Source: an uncultured Clostridia bacterium (GTDB lineage Bacteria > Bacillota > Clostridia > TANB77 > CAG-508). From it: a DNA stretch of 64,000 nucleotides. How positions within the stretch are numbered: position 1 is the first letter of the stretch; each line of letters starts with the position of its first letter. This document shows positions 18,791-26,523 of the stretch, piece after piece. The translations under genes were made by a program, and so were the position numbers. The stretch lies in the NCBI GenBank assembly GCA_934162535.1, contig CAKPJC010000002.1, positions 42,786 through 106,785 of the forward strand, in the 5' to 3' direction. The notes below the pieces were generated by a model, which worked only from the letters and a program-made list of their open reading frames with translations, ran no database searches and was not told the DNA's origin.

Positions 18791-18819
18791 TTGTAATTTT
18801 ATGTAAATTGTGCTATAAT
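18791..18819 (+). promoter_or_regulatory. Sigma-A-type promoter for the alpha-CTD-repeat gene
   Basis: TTGTAA at 18791-18796 and a perfect TATAAT at 18814-18819 are separated by 17 bases. Transcription would start near 18827, just before a small inverted repeat (GTGC...GCAC, 18829-18842), with AAAGGTGG ahead of ATG 18875. Confidence 0.7.
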
Positions 18820-18874
18820 AATTATATAGTGCTCATTTGCACATTGAAAAATTATTGAAAGGTGGTATTATACC

Positions 18875-19831
18875 ATGAAGCAGATTCTTCTTACTGAGTG
18901 TGGACTCGACACACGCACCATCAACGCCTGCCATCGGCATCGGCTCGTAACCCTCGATGATTTCGCAGAATTATCGAGAAAGGAGCAAGCAAATATCAGA
19001 AACTTGGGGACACTCGGACTCGAAAAGATTCGGGATAAGTGCCGTGAAATGGGTCTCCCAGAACACACAGCACTGGCTAAAAGAGCCTATTCGGGAGTTG
19101 CTCCTGGACAGCATTCCTTTGAGGAGTGTACGGAACTTTCCGTACGGACAAGAAACACAATGAGCGACGCTCATATCCTCACTCTCGAAGCATTCTGTCG
19201 AATGACGCTTGATTCGCAGAAGAGGATTCGCAATCTCGGTGAAATTTCCTTAAAGGAAGTTCATGCGTACTGTGAAAAAGTTGGCTTGCCCAAGTACGCA
19301 CAGCCAAAGGACTTTGACCCTGAAAAGGTTAAATCCAAAGGCTACCTGTTAGAGGACTGCCGAACGGAGATTTCTGTTCTGGCTTTCAATTCTCTGGAAA
19401 GGGCTGGCAAATACAGCTTATTGCAAGTTGCTATGTTGACTAGCAAGGAACAATCTTCCATCCGTGGGATGGGGAAAAAAACACTTGAAGAGGTTCGCAA
19501 TCTTTGCACTAGGTTGGGACTTCCTCCATATTGTGAGGATTCTTCCTCAAAAGCTATGAGTATTAATGTCATAGACATTGATACTTACAAGGCACAAGGT
19601 TACCCGTTGAAGCTTTGTCCTCTTCTTAGTACAAGACAGTATTGGGCTTTAAGTTTCAGAATGGGGCTTTCCAGTCTGAAGCAGTTCAGTATGATGACCA
19701 AAAGGCAACAAGAAAAAATCCCCACACTCACATGTGAGGAACTTGTTTCCTTGAGAAACATCTGCAACAAGGTAGGTCTTAATGCTTATCTTGAGGAAGG
19801 GGAAGGAAAAGAAGGAAAATCTGACGATTAA
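18875..19831 (+). CDS. Protein of four tandem RNA polymerase alpha-CTD-like helix-hairpin-helix repeats
   Basis: The product is 318 aa. Four units of about 75 residues each read: short Leu/Ser helix, then (V/L)xTLxxF or a similar turn, then a conserved hairpin and helix. The visible cores are IRNLGTLGLEKIRDKC, IRNLGEISLKEVHAYC, IRGMGKKTLEEVRNLC and a degenerate fourth, IPTLTCEELVSLRNIC. Each resembles the NLGxKSLxEI core of the alpha subunit C-terminal domain, which binds DNA UP elements and activators. No RpoA N-terminal domain is present. It may bind DNA or act as a regulator; this is inference. It is plus-strand, monocistronic, and uses CTC, CGG and GCC codons rare in the neighbours, especially in its first 400 bases, suggesting transfer. 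It ends in an acidic-basic tail. Confidence 0.75.
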   Translation: MKQILLTECGLDTRTINACHRHRLVTLDDFAELSRKEQANIRNLGTLGLEKIRDKCREMGLPEHTALAKRAYSGVAPGQHSFEECTELSVRTRNTMSDAHILTLEAFCRMTLDSQKRIRNLGEISLKEVHAYCEKVGLPKYAQPKDFDPEKVKSKGYLLEDCRTEISVLAFNSLERAGKYSLLQVAMLTSKEQSSIRGMGKKTLEEVRNLCTRLGLPPYCEDSSSKAMSINVIDIDTYKAQGYPLKLCPLLSTRQYWALSFRMGLSSLKQFSMMTKRQQEKIPTLTCEELVSLRNICNKVGLNAYLEEGEGKEGKSDD

Positions 19832-19838
19832 TAATTTT

Positions 19839-19866
19839 ATGGCTACACACAATTGTGTGTAGCCAT
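19839..19866. terminator. Bidirectional terminator
   Basis: Perfect inverted repeat ATGGCTACACACA / TGTGTGTAGCCAT, flanked by TTTTATT on the right and AAT-rich sequence on the left. It separates the convergent alpha-CTD-repeat and L,D-transpeptidase genes. Confidence 0.85.
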
Positions 19867-19870
19867 TTTA

Positions 19871-20404
19871 TTAATTTAATATTTCTATTACAGTATTTTC
19901 ATTTATTTTATTTATTATTTTTTCCATTATAGATGTTTCTATTGCAATACATCCTTGTGTTGGCTTACATATACTACAATGTAAAAATATTGCACTTCCT
20001 TTATATGGTATATTTAACGGATTTGTTTTTATTTCTACCACATATTCATATTGTCTCTTATATTCTATTATATGTTCTCCACTAATCCAGTCTTTTTTGA
20101 TTGTCCTTATGTCTACCATTTGGTTATAATACTTTGATTCTACATCATCTATCCAATAGATATCTTCATTTATTTCAATATAATTAGCATTTTGTACCTC
20201 TTCTTTTTTGTGCGTTCCAAAACAATTTCCTAATTTATATTTTCCAATTGGTGTTTTCCCATCTCCCTCAACCTTATTTTCTGTTATTCCATTTTTTCCA
20301 ATATATGCTTCTGTTTCTAAAACGATATTATCTTCATTATACGCTATTAGCTTTCCTTTATTGTTTTTTATATCTTTTATAATTATTTTTGTTATTGTAT
20401 GCAC
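19871..20404 (-). CDS. L,D-transpeptidase (YkuD-like) without signal peptide
   Basis: The product is 177 aa from GTG 20404, supported by GGGTGA 6 bases upstream. The catalytic motif is H-CSICKP-TQGCIAI, near residues 142-155, matching the YkuD family His...(S/T)xGC pattern with Cys as nucleophile; GDGKTPIGKYKLGN is the usual upstream motif. YkuD enzymes form 3-3 peptidoglycan cross-links or attach proteins to peptidoglycan. There is no signal peptide or transmembrane helix, unlike most wall-acting homologues. It could be released through lysis or act on soluble muropeptides. It lies next to an endolysin-like gene, hinting at a phage or bacteriocin-like context. Confidence 0.85.
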   Translation of the reverse strand: MHTITKIIIKDIKNNKGKLIAYNEDNIVLETEAYIGKNGITENKVEGDGKTPIGKYKLGNCFGTHKKEEVQNANYIEINEDIYWIDDVESKYYNQMVDIRTIKKDWISGEHIIEYKRQYEYVVEIKTNPLNIPYKGSAIFLHCSICKPTQGCIAIETSIMEKIINKINENTVIEILN

Positions 20405-20430
20405 CTTATATCACCCATTTATATATATGC

Positions 20431-20461
20431 AAAAAACTGGCTCAAAATGAACCAGTTTTTT
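20431..20461. terminator. Rho-independent terminator
   Basis: AAAAAACTGG and CCAGTTTTTT pair around a 10-base loop. It terminates the minus-strand gene ending at 20470. Confidence 0.85.
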
Positions 20462-20469
20462 GTATCATG

Positions 20470-21252
20470 TTATTTTCCGTCTTTTTCTTGCATTTGGTAG
20501 GACTCACTGTACCTATTCTTCCAATTTTCCACAGCATATGTCTCTGTGGATTCGCAGTCTACTACCTTGTAGCAGATGGGCTGACACTGTATTAATGGGA
20601 TGAACTTTTTTCCTCCATCAAGAATACCATTGATGGCATTCCACTTTTCTTCTTCACTCCATTCCTTTCCAGCAAGGCGCAAGTGTTGCATCGACATTTC
20701 AAAGTCATAAATTACCTGTTTTTTGAATCCTCTCTCTCTGAGTTCTAGCCATTCCATATTTATCCTGTGAATTAATTTCCACAGGTGCTCATAGCTTTGG
20801 AAAACCATTCCAGCTCTTCCGTTATAACTATTACTTGTCTTTGCATTTGCATTGACAGCGTTTTTTGTAACTATCTCCTTCACCGTTTCTAGCTTATAGT
20901 CCAACTCTTCGTTTGGACTTTGGCTGTAATATTCCTTCATGATTTCTGCATGAAGGAGTTCCAACTCTTCCACAATCTTCCGAATTGGCTCAACATCACT
21001 TTCTCCTACCAGATAGATGCTGGTATTACTTGAAAGCCGTTGAGCAACCTCTCCTAAGTCGAGAATCTGATTCCAATAATATTCATTGGAACCGCACCAG
21101 CTAATCTTTGTTGTAATCAATTTGTCATAAAAGTCACTGATAATTGGCTCAATGACTTTTGCACACGGTCTGTCAAGAATTGTTCCTTTAATTGCCGAAG
21201 CCAACTGTAAGTTCAGTTGGTGCATAATTGGGTTCCTATGACCTTCAAACAT
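20470..21252 (-). CDS. Unknown soluble protein with GC-richer composition
   Basis: The product is 260 aa from ATG 21252, chosen over ATG 21267 because GGAGG lies 8 bases upstream of it. It is not recognised. It looks mostly helical and soluble, without signal peptide or membrane helix; visible landmarks are a Cys-containing strand near the start (TTKISWCGSNEYYW), a central helical region (HAEIMKEYYSQSPNEELDYK) and a C-terminal Cys pair (IQCQPICYKVVDC). Codon choice (GCC, CTG, GGC, TCC) is clearly unlike the AT-rich neighbours and like the genes at 18875, 25640 and 30274, suggesting shared foreign origin. It is flanked by its own terminator and a 250-base leader. Confidence 0.6.
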   Translation of the reverse strand: MFEGHRNPIMHQLNLQLASAIKGTILDRPCAKVIEPIISDFYDKLITTKISWCGSNEYYWNQILDLGEVAQRLSSNTSIYLVGESDVEPIRKIVEELELLHAEIMKEYYSQSPNEELDYKLETVKEIVTKNAVNANAKTSNSYNGRAGMVFQSYEHLWKLIHRINMEWLELRERGFKKQVIYDFEMSMQHLRLAGKEWSEEEKWNAINGILDGGKKFIPLIQCQPICYKVVDCESTETYAVENWKNRYSESYQMQEKDGK

Positions 21253-21478
21253 GATATTTTCCTCCATTCATTTTCCCCGATGGTTGTCCTTCTTTTATGT
21301 GAAACTGAAAAGATAGAGGTTTTCCTCACACTAATCAGTGAAAGGATTTTTACCTTATAATGGCTTGTATTATATCATATGTGTCGAATTAAGTCAAATG
21401 TTTTTTATGTAAACAAAATGTTTTTTCAATTCTTTGTTAAGAAATATCAACATAGTAATTGCTTTCATTTTCTATTGC

Positions 21479-21509
21479 AAAAAGACTCCCTTATAAAGAG
21501 AGTCTTTTT
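21479..21509. terminator. Rho-independent terminator
   Basis: AAAAAGACTC and GAGTCTTTTT form a 10-base stem. It lies just past the stop of the small membrane protein at 21516. Confidence 0.85.
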
Positions 21510-21515
21510 GCCTTT

Positions 21516-21665
21516 TCATTTTTCCTCTTCATTCCCTGTTTCCATGTTATTGGATAGTGCAGCTCTTCCTACTCCTATTACAAATATTATTGCAATAAAA
21601 GTCCATACAACCATAGCATAGATTTCAAGATTTTTATTTATACCTATTTTCTGTTCTTGCCACAT
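21516..21665 (-). CDS. Small single-span membrane protein overlapping the endolysin gene
   Basis: The product is 49 aa from ATG 21665 (MWQEQKIGINKNLEIYAM), overlapping the last 32 bases of the M23 gene in another frame, with a GGGG stretch just upstream. One helix (VVWTFIAIIFVIGVGRAAL) is followed by an acidic tail ending EEEK. A longer in-frame version to 21716 is possible. Small membrane proteins beside endolysins often act as holins or spanin-like factors, but a holin role here is only suggested by position. The terminator follows directly. Confidence 0.5.
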   Translation of the reverse strand: MWQEQKIGINKNLEIYAMVVWTFIAIIFVIGVGRAALSNNMETGNEEEK

Positions 21666-22317
21666 ACCCCGTTCTATTTGTTGCAGGACAAAATACTTTA
21701 TCCCAAATATAACCATCTACATTTGCAACATTTTCTTCTAATATTTTGACTATAGTCTCTGGCTTATACAAATGAGCAATTCCCTTTAGTGAAGGAGTCT
21801 CTCTGATATTTGTTTTTATTGCAAATGTTTTTGTCCCTACAAAACTACTATTATTTGGATTTGGAGCACCTATTTGATAATTTTCACTATTGTATTCTCC
21901 TACCTTATTTGGTATTCCCATATATACTGATGCATTTAGCTTTTTTGTTGCTTTTCCTCCTGAAAATTGTCTTATTTCAACATGAGTATGTTTTCCTGTT
22001 GAATTTCCTGTTGACCCCATTTGTCCTACTACAGTTGTATATCCAACTTTCTGACCTACTCTTACATATATTTTTGATAGATGCGCTAAATATATTCTGT
22101 TTTCTGTTCCGTCTTCTTTTATTCTGACATAATTTCCAAATCCTCCATTATCATATCCTGCCCTTTCTACTGTTCCATTGCATATAGAATATACTTTTTC
22201 TGATGTTATTCCTACTAAGTCTGTTCCTCCATGCATTCCTGATTTCCACAAATTCCCTTTTCTTCCGTATTCACATGTTTCTTTGAACTTTCCTGTGAAG
22301 GGTATTTTTGTTGCCAT
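21634..22317 (-). CDS. M23 peptidase with SH3 domain, endolysin-like
   Basis: The product is 227 aa. LytM/M23 zinc motifs are HGGTD (H-x3-D) near residue 29 and HTHVE (H-x-H) near residue 113, with GNYVRIK and GQMGSTGNSTG between. A C-terminal SH3-like domain (about 160-227, KTNIRETPSLKGI to YVARTENRY) follows. This family cleaves peptide cross-bridges in peptidoglycan. There is no signal peptide, as in phage endolysins released through a holin. It starts at ATG 22317, which overlaps the stop of a tiny acidic frame (TAATG). Confidence 0.88.
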   Translation of the reverse strand: MATKIPFTGKFKETCEYGRKGNLWKSGMHGGTDLVGITSEKVYSICNGTVERAGYDNGGFGNYVRIKEDGTENRIYLAHLSKIYVRVGQKVGYTTVVGQMGSTGNSTGKHTHVEIRQFSGGKATKKLNASVYMGIPNKVGEYNSENYQIGAPNPNNSSFVGTKTFAIKTNIRETPSLKGIAHLYKPETIVKILEENVANVDGYIWDKVFCPATNRTGYVARTENRYK

Positions 22318-22400
22318 TATTCTTCAACTCCTTCCATTTCAAGTTCATCATCTATACTTTCGTCATCATATTTGATTAGCTCTAAATTTTCTTCTTCCAT
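22317..22400 (-). CDS. Possible 27-residue acidic leader peptide before the M23 gene
   Basis: The frame from ATG 22400 encodes MEEENLELIKYDDESIDDEL and a few more residues, stopping in a TAATG overlap with the M23 start, a classic translational-coupling junction. No clear ribosome binding site sits directly in front; GGGGAG lies further up, before a five-codon frame. It may be a decayed upstream gene. Confidence 0.35.
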   Translation of the reverse strand: MEEENLELIKYDDESIDDELEMEGVEE

Positions 22401-22595
22401 ATTTTTTTATAATGTTTTTGACATTATTTCTCCCCTCTATTATATTTTTATATTATATTTTATGAAGACATTGGAAAAATGTGCATAAAGTATTTTTTCA
22501 TTAAAAGATAACAAAAAAGTCAACCTTTTGGGAGAAGTTTAATAAGGACAAAATTGTTCTTATTGACTTCTTTCAAAATTTTTTATGTTAGATAG
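22401..22595. other. Non-coding AT-rich stretch left of the TnpV remnant
   Basis: No gene is seen. It holds a GGGGAG followed by a five-codon minus-strand frame, and an imperfect inverted repeat near 22540-22566 (AATAAGGACAA / TTGTTCTTATT) that could be an old transcription stop or element end. Confidence 0.4.
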
Positions 22596-22754
22596 TCAGA
22601 TATAGATATAAATTATTTAGTCAAAATTGGAAAGTATGGTCAATTAAGACTAGAATATTTAAAAACACATAAAAAAGTTGAATATGCTATAATGTTTATG
22701 GATAGTACTTTAAGAAAACATATTGTAGATACTGATAAACACGCTGTATTGTAG
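22596..22754 (+). pseudogene. Remnant of TnpV-like transposon protein (C-terminal part)
   Basis: The open frame has no start and encodes LVKIGKYGQLRLEYLKTHKK, then VEYAIMFMDSTLRKHIVDTD and a stop. This matches the C-terminal pattern of TnpV proteins of Tn4451-like mobilisable elements (IGKYGxLRLxYLKExxxxxY). It is on the plus strand, opposite to its neighbours, with no other transposon gene nearby. It marks past insertion of a mobile element in this island. Confidence 0.6.
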
Positions 22755-22805
22755 ATAGATATTCTACTAGGTCTGAAATAGTTTACTAGATTAGGATTTG
22801 ACCCG

Positions 22806-22856
22806 AGCTGATGCTAAGCGTCAGCAAAAGCCATTCAAACGAATGGCTTTATTTAT
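22806..22856. terminator. Two adjacent hairpins
   Basis: GCTGATGCT/AGCGTCAGC is followed by AAAGCCATTC / GAATGGCTTT with a trailing T-rich run. The second hairpin is a good terminator for plus-strand transcription from the TnpV side, and it also protects the gene ending at 22903. Confidence 0.65.
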
Positions 22857-22902
22857 TTTATATTCAATTCATATTAATCTGGTTCTTATATATTATCTTG
22901 TT

Positions 22903-24336
22903 CTACTTGCATTGGTTGTAAATTTTTTCGTCTCTAAATTGTCTACTTTGTGCTTTATCTTTTTCTTCTGTTGGAGTATTTATTGTAGCTTTTCCAATTT
23001 CTCGTGGTGAAAATAAAGATTCTCTAGATAGTGTAGATTCTTGTATTATAGACTCTTTTCTTTTATCAATATATTGTTCATAAAATTTATCTAAATCCAT
23101 ATCTTCTAAAGAATAGTCAGCTATATCCAATTCAGCCAATTCTTCACTTCTTTCTTCGTAATATCTTTTAATTTCAGCCTTATGCCTTTCATTCCCATTC
23201 TTAAAATTTTCTATTGGATTAGTTGCTAACATATATTTTAATACATCATCTCTTTGATAAGAAATTTCACCTGTTTTTATATTTTTTAATATACATACCT
23301 TTAATCTTTGAGGTTGAATTCCTTGTGATGTCCAACCATCAGCAAAAGCAAAATCTCCTTTATCACTTTCGTTCTCTATTCCTTCAGGCAAAAATCTCAA
23401 AAATACTCTTTCTCCTAAAAAATCTTCTAACGTTCTATCGTCCCATTCTGTGCCTGTTTTCATATAATCAAATTTATGTTGAAAAGCAGATGCCATTGCT
23501 ATAGCACCTTCCATTCCTTCTGAAAAAAACACCTTTGTTTTTTGATCCTTTACAGCTTGGCTCTGTATTCCATTTCTAATTTCTAATCCTTTTCGTACTA
23601 TTGATTCTAAATCTTCAACCCTTGTATGATGATAATAATACTCATGTTCATTATTATCTCTGCTTTGTTCTATTACATAGTTCATAAATCCATCCAAACT
23701 TTTTAAATTCAATTTACTTTTTTGTCTTTGATACACTTCTTGAATTACAGATAAAGCATCAGTTCTACCTTTATTATCAGTTAACATCATTATTCTATTT
23801 GGTTCAATAGTTTTTTTACCAATATGTGTATTCATATTCCAATCTTCCATAATTGCAGATTCAAAATTACTATATTCACCATACAACCATCTAAAAACAG
23901 CTGGAAATTCGCCTCTTTTCAAAGCCATTTCCTTCTTATAATCAGGAGCTAAAAAAGAAAAGTCACTTGTTTTAGGATTATCTCCCTCTATTAAATCTAA
24001 TTTTAAATATTTACGTTTTTTAAAATCTTCATACACTTTTTCATATGTTTTTTGTAATACCTCTTCATTAATACCTCTATGCCCACTTGGTAATCTCATT
24101 TCTGATGCTATATTATTATATTCCCATCTTATCCAAACATCAATTGTTTTAAGTAATCCATCGCTGCCAGCTGAAAAATATATACATGGATTTTCTTTAT
24201 CTCTTGCAACCATATTTTCTCTTTCAGGTGGTTCTGCTGTTACTCCATTTTTTTCAATATCTTCTATCCATTTTTCTCTAGTAAAATGAAAATATGTATT
24301 ATCTATATCTAATTCATCTATTCTAATTCTTTTCAT
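22903..24336 (-). CDS. Unknown protein with two ADP-ribosyltransferase-fold-like halves
   Basis: The product is 477 aa. Two segments share a pattern: YFHFTREKWIEDIEKNGV...CIYFSAGSDGLL (residues about 15-65) and YYYHHTRVEDLESIVRKGLE...KVFFSEGMEGAI (about 235-285). Both read aromatic-His-x-T, helix ending in KxG(V/L), then (Y/F)FS, like the DarT/Tpt1 group of NAD-using transferases (H-T...GL...YFS). This is a fold-level guess: no clear catalytic Glu was pinned down. It has no signal peptide. It overlaps the 160-aa gene upstream by four bases, so the two are coupled. The highly charged C-terminal 80 residues look unstructured. Confidence 0.45.
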   Translation of the reverse strand: MKRIRIDELDIDNTYFHFTREKWIEDIEKNGVTAEPPERENMVARDKENPCIYFSAGSDGLLKTIDVWIRWEYNNIASEMRLPSGHRGINEEVLQKTYEKVYEDFKKRKYLKLDLIEGDNPKTSDFSFLAPDYKKEMALKRGEFPAVFRWLYGEYSNFESAIMEDWNMNTHIGKKTIEPNRIMMLTDNKGRTDALSVIQEVYQRQKSKLNLKSLDGFMNYVIEQSRDNNEHEYYYHHTRVEDLESIVRKGLEIRNGIQSQAVKDQKTKVFFSEGMEGAIAMASAFQHKFDYMKTGTEWDDRTLEDFLGERVFLRFLPEGIENESDKGDFAFADGWTSQGIQPQRLKVCILKNIKTGEISYQRDDVLKYMLATNPIENFKNGNERHKAEIKRYYEERSEELAELDIADYSLEDMDLDKFYEQYIDKRKESIIQESTLSRESLFSPREIGKATINTPTEEKDKAQSRQFRDEKIYNQCK

Positions 24337-24815
24337 ATTTTATCCTTTTTCACTTTGAATATTTTTTTTATAAATTCAATTAATTTATAGTAGAATTTTT
24401 CCGCTTTAATTTCAACTGGTAAATTTCTTTCAAAATCGTTATTCTCATTTAAATTAATAGGCTTAATATGTTCAGTTAATTCTTTATTCTTAAATATATC
24501 AGTAGTATTATATTTTTTCTTTTTTTCATACTCTATTTTCTGTCTATCATATTTTTCTTTTGCTTTAATTCTTTCTTTTTGATATGGTGTAGCCCAATAA
24601 TCTCTAAATATGTTCGCAAAAATAGCTTTAGTTTCCTCCAATAAATTTTGTTCTTCAAAGCTTTTATTTATATCTACTTTGAAATCATAATCTTTATCCA
24701 TTTTTGCTTCAAATGTATCTATCATTGTTCGTGGTATTTTCTCCACACTTTCTTTTGGTACAAAATTTAATATTTTCATTACTTCTTTATACGCCTTTGG
24801 ATAGTTATCTTCCAT
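24333..24815 (-). CDS. Unknown partner protein of the tandem ART-like gene
   Basis: The product is 160 aa, starting MEDNYPKAYKEVMKIL, with GGAGG 9 bases ahead of ATG. The N-terminal 85 residues form a recognisable block (YPKAYKEVMKILNFVPKESV ... NLLEETKAIFANIFRDYWA) of a family common in clostridial accessory DNA, function unknown to me. A Lys-rich linker follows, then a short hydrophobic-basic tail (FYYKLIEFIKKIFKVKK). The ATGA-type overlap with the downstream gene implies co-translation and perhaps a complex or toxin/immunity-like relation; that is inference. Confidence 0.5.
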   Translation of the reverse strand: MEDNYPKAYKEVMKILNFVPKESVEKIPRTMIDTFEAKMDKDYDFKVDINKSFEEQNLLEETKAIFANIFRDYWATPYQKERIKAKEKYDRQKIEYEKKKKYNTTDIFKNKELTEHIKPINLNENNDFERNLPVEIKAEKFYYKLIEFIKKIFKVKKDKI

Positions 24816-24839
24816 CTTTAGTTTCCTCCATAATATTTA

Positions 24840-25282
24840 CTATAATCTTTTATTCTTTAATAAGTTAAGAATATGCCTAAAATCTTTTCCTTTAAAGAAA
24901 AATTTTTCTGCTTTAGTAAAAGGATTATTATTTTTTCTTTTATAGTCTAATTTATCAATCACAGTCAACATATCCGAAACCTGAAATAATCGCTTTTTAG
25001 TATGGTCAAATTCTATTCTTCTTTCTACTTTTGGATTTGTAGCAAAAAGTGTATCTAGTATAGTTGCTAATGTTTCTTGCCCATTATCATAATAAATAAC
25101 AATTTTATCAAATGATTCTGAGTAATCTCTATCATCATTGATACATTGCCCTATTTCTCTTGCTAAAGCCATATTGAATCGGAACTTTCGTGTAATGTAA
25201 ATGAAACAGCATATAAATCCGAACTACCATCTACAAATCCAAAATCTCCGCCCTCATCTACAAATATATTTAGTTTCTTTAT
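24840..25282 (-). pseudogene. Decayed DUF3800 gene (internal deletion, frameshift, lost start)
   Basis: The N-terminal piece (from 25282 leftward) reads KKLNIFVDEGGDFGFVDGSS, then YAVSFTLHESSDS, the DUF3800 opening with its acidic DE-G-D motif. It then stops, and from 25172 another frame gives the family C-terminus: ALAREIGQCINDDRD, FDKIVIYYDNGQETLATIL and KRLFQVSDMLTVIDKL, ending FFFKGKDF. The middle of the usual 200-250-residue protein is missing, so a deletion shifted the frame. The codon at the expected start is ATA, 6 bases after AAAGGTG, probably a mutated ATG. DUF3800 proteins are RNase-H-like and common in islands and defence loci. Confidence 0.8.
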
Positions 25283-25639
25283 TGTAATCACCTTTCATTC
25301 TTTAATCTAATATTGCTATTTACATTTATAACATAAAAACACATTTTTCTCAATAGGACTGTTGGATTTTTCAAATTTTTATTGATATTTACATAAAAGG
25401 AGTACTTTTCAATAAATGTCCTTATTGAAAGTGCTCCTTGCAGTTGATTTTTGTTTATCATATGGTGCGATAGTTTAATCTTTTGGTGCGAACAACGTAG
25501 ATATTTACAACTTTTTTCACACTTTTGACAATTGATACAAAATCAATCAATTTATTAAAGTATATCATATTTTTTATAAATTTGACAAAAAAACTCCCTC
25601 TTTCGAGAGAGAAAAGATAATACTTTTTTTAGGAAAAAA
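25283..25639. other. Intergenic region with long hairpin, direct repeats and a terminator
   Basis: No gene is seen. It holds a near-perfect long stem at 25397-25439 (AAGGAGTACTTTTCAATAA / TTATTGAAAGTGCTCCTT), two direct copies of TGGTGCGA at 25463 and 25484 (21 bases apart, two helix turns), and a terminator at 25594-25611. Confidence 0.6.
25594..25611 (-). terminator. Terminator of the 130-aa gene
   Basis: On the minus strand CTCTCTC-GAAA-GAGGGAG forms a tetraloop stem followed by TTTTTTT. Confidence 0.85.
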
Positions 25640-26032
25640 TTAACCAACTTGAACAATGTAGGTGCTGTTATGAGTGATTACTCGATAGATATTGTTTCCC
25701 ATGTCAGAGACTTCATTAACAGTGCTGGTATTCCAGCCAACCAGCTTGGGTTGACCATTAACGAACTCCAACTTGGAACACTTACATCTTTCTCCTACAA
25801 CAGGAACAGTGTGGGCAAGAGCCATAAAAGTTTTGGCTGTATTTTTCGAATTGACATCATCAAACCATACGGAATTAAAATACCCCTTCACACCCTTCAA
25901 GGTGTAATTGGTCTGCCAACCACGATCATTTGCAGAGATAACTTCATACTCTTTGCCAACAACCAGTTCAGTAGGTTCAGAACAACCATAGTAACTCATA
26001 GTTCCACCATTGTAACGTACAATCTTTGCCAT
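25640..26032 (-). CDS. Small two-domain protein of unknown function, SH3-like N-terminal half
   Basis: The product is 130 aa from ATG 26032, chosen because AAGGAGG lies 9 bases ahead; the frame continues upstream without a start signal. Residues 1-62 (IVRYNGGTMSYYGCSEPTEL, then YEVISANDRGWQTNYTLKG and GYFNSVWFDD) look like the small SH3-like proteins seen in many Firmicutes and their phages. Residues 65-130 contain KCSKLEF and end IYRVITHNSTYIVQVG, a second beta domain. No signal peptide. GC-richer than its surroundings (CCAACC, GGTGCT), it has its own terminator. The role is unknown. Confidence 0.6.
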   Translation of the reverse strand: MAKIVRYNGGTMSYYGCSEPTELVVGKEYEVISANDRGWQTNYTLKGVKGYFNSVWFDDVNSKNTAKTFMALAHTVPVVGERCKCSKLEFVNGQPKLVGWNTSTVNEVSDMGNNIYRVITHNSTYIVQVG

Positions 26033-26181
26033 ATTTTTTTCCTCCTTGCGTAATAACGCGTTCTTTGTTGTTGTTTGTTTCCTATAGATGAAACGGAGTA
26101 AAAACGATTCATCACTTATAATTGTACCATATTTTACATAATATTTCAAGTCATTTAGATGCTATAACAAGTGATAAGAAT

Positions 26182-26505
26182 CTATACACTACAATATTTT
26201 TTAAAATTTATATGATTAAACAGATACAACGCCACTTTATTTTGTTCAGTTGCTTCCATTTCCATAAGTTTAGCCATTGCAAAGTTGATATTAAAATATT
26301 TTCTTGAACAAAAATTTATAAGTGTAGTTCTATATTCTTCATCAATATCTTTTAACATTTTATCAAATTTTTTATAGTTTTCTTTAGTATTGTATATAAG
26401 ACCTGACCAATCGCTTTGGCTCATACATATAGCTAATCTTAATTTATCTTTTATATCCATCTTATTTACCATATCTATTAAATATCTAACCTTATCATTT
26501 TCCAT
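26182..26505 (-). CDS. Hypothetical protein, second gene of a small operon
   Basis: The product is 107 aa, starting MENDKVRYLIDMVNKMDIKD. It is all-alpha by appearance, soluble, with no recognised motif (AICMSQSDWSGLIYNTKENY, then FCSRKYFNINFAMAKLMEME). It lies 18 bases after a 59-aa gene on the same strand, next to tmRNA. AT-rich like the genome. Function unknown. Confidence 0.55.
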   Translation of the reverse strand: MENDKVRYLIDMVNKMDIKDKLRLAICMSQSDWSGLIYNTKENYKKFDKMLKDIDEEYRTTLINFCSRKYFNINFAMAKLMEMEATEQNKVALYLFNHINFKKYCSV

Positions 26506-26523
26506 ATACTAATTACCTCGATA

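Noticed and set aside
18868..19852. Several minus-strand frames opposite the alpha-CTD-repeat gene
   Set aside because: The sense frame has clear internal repeats and a promoter and ribosome binding site; the antisense frames have neither.
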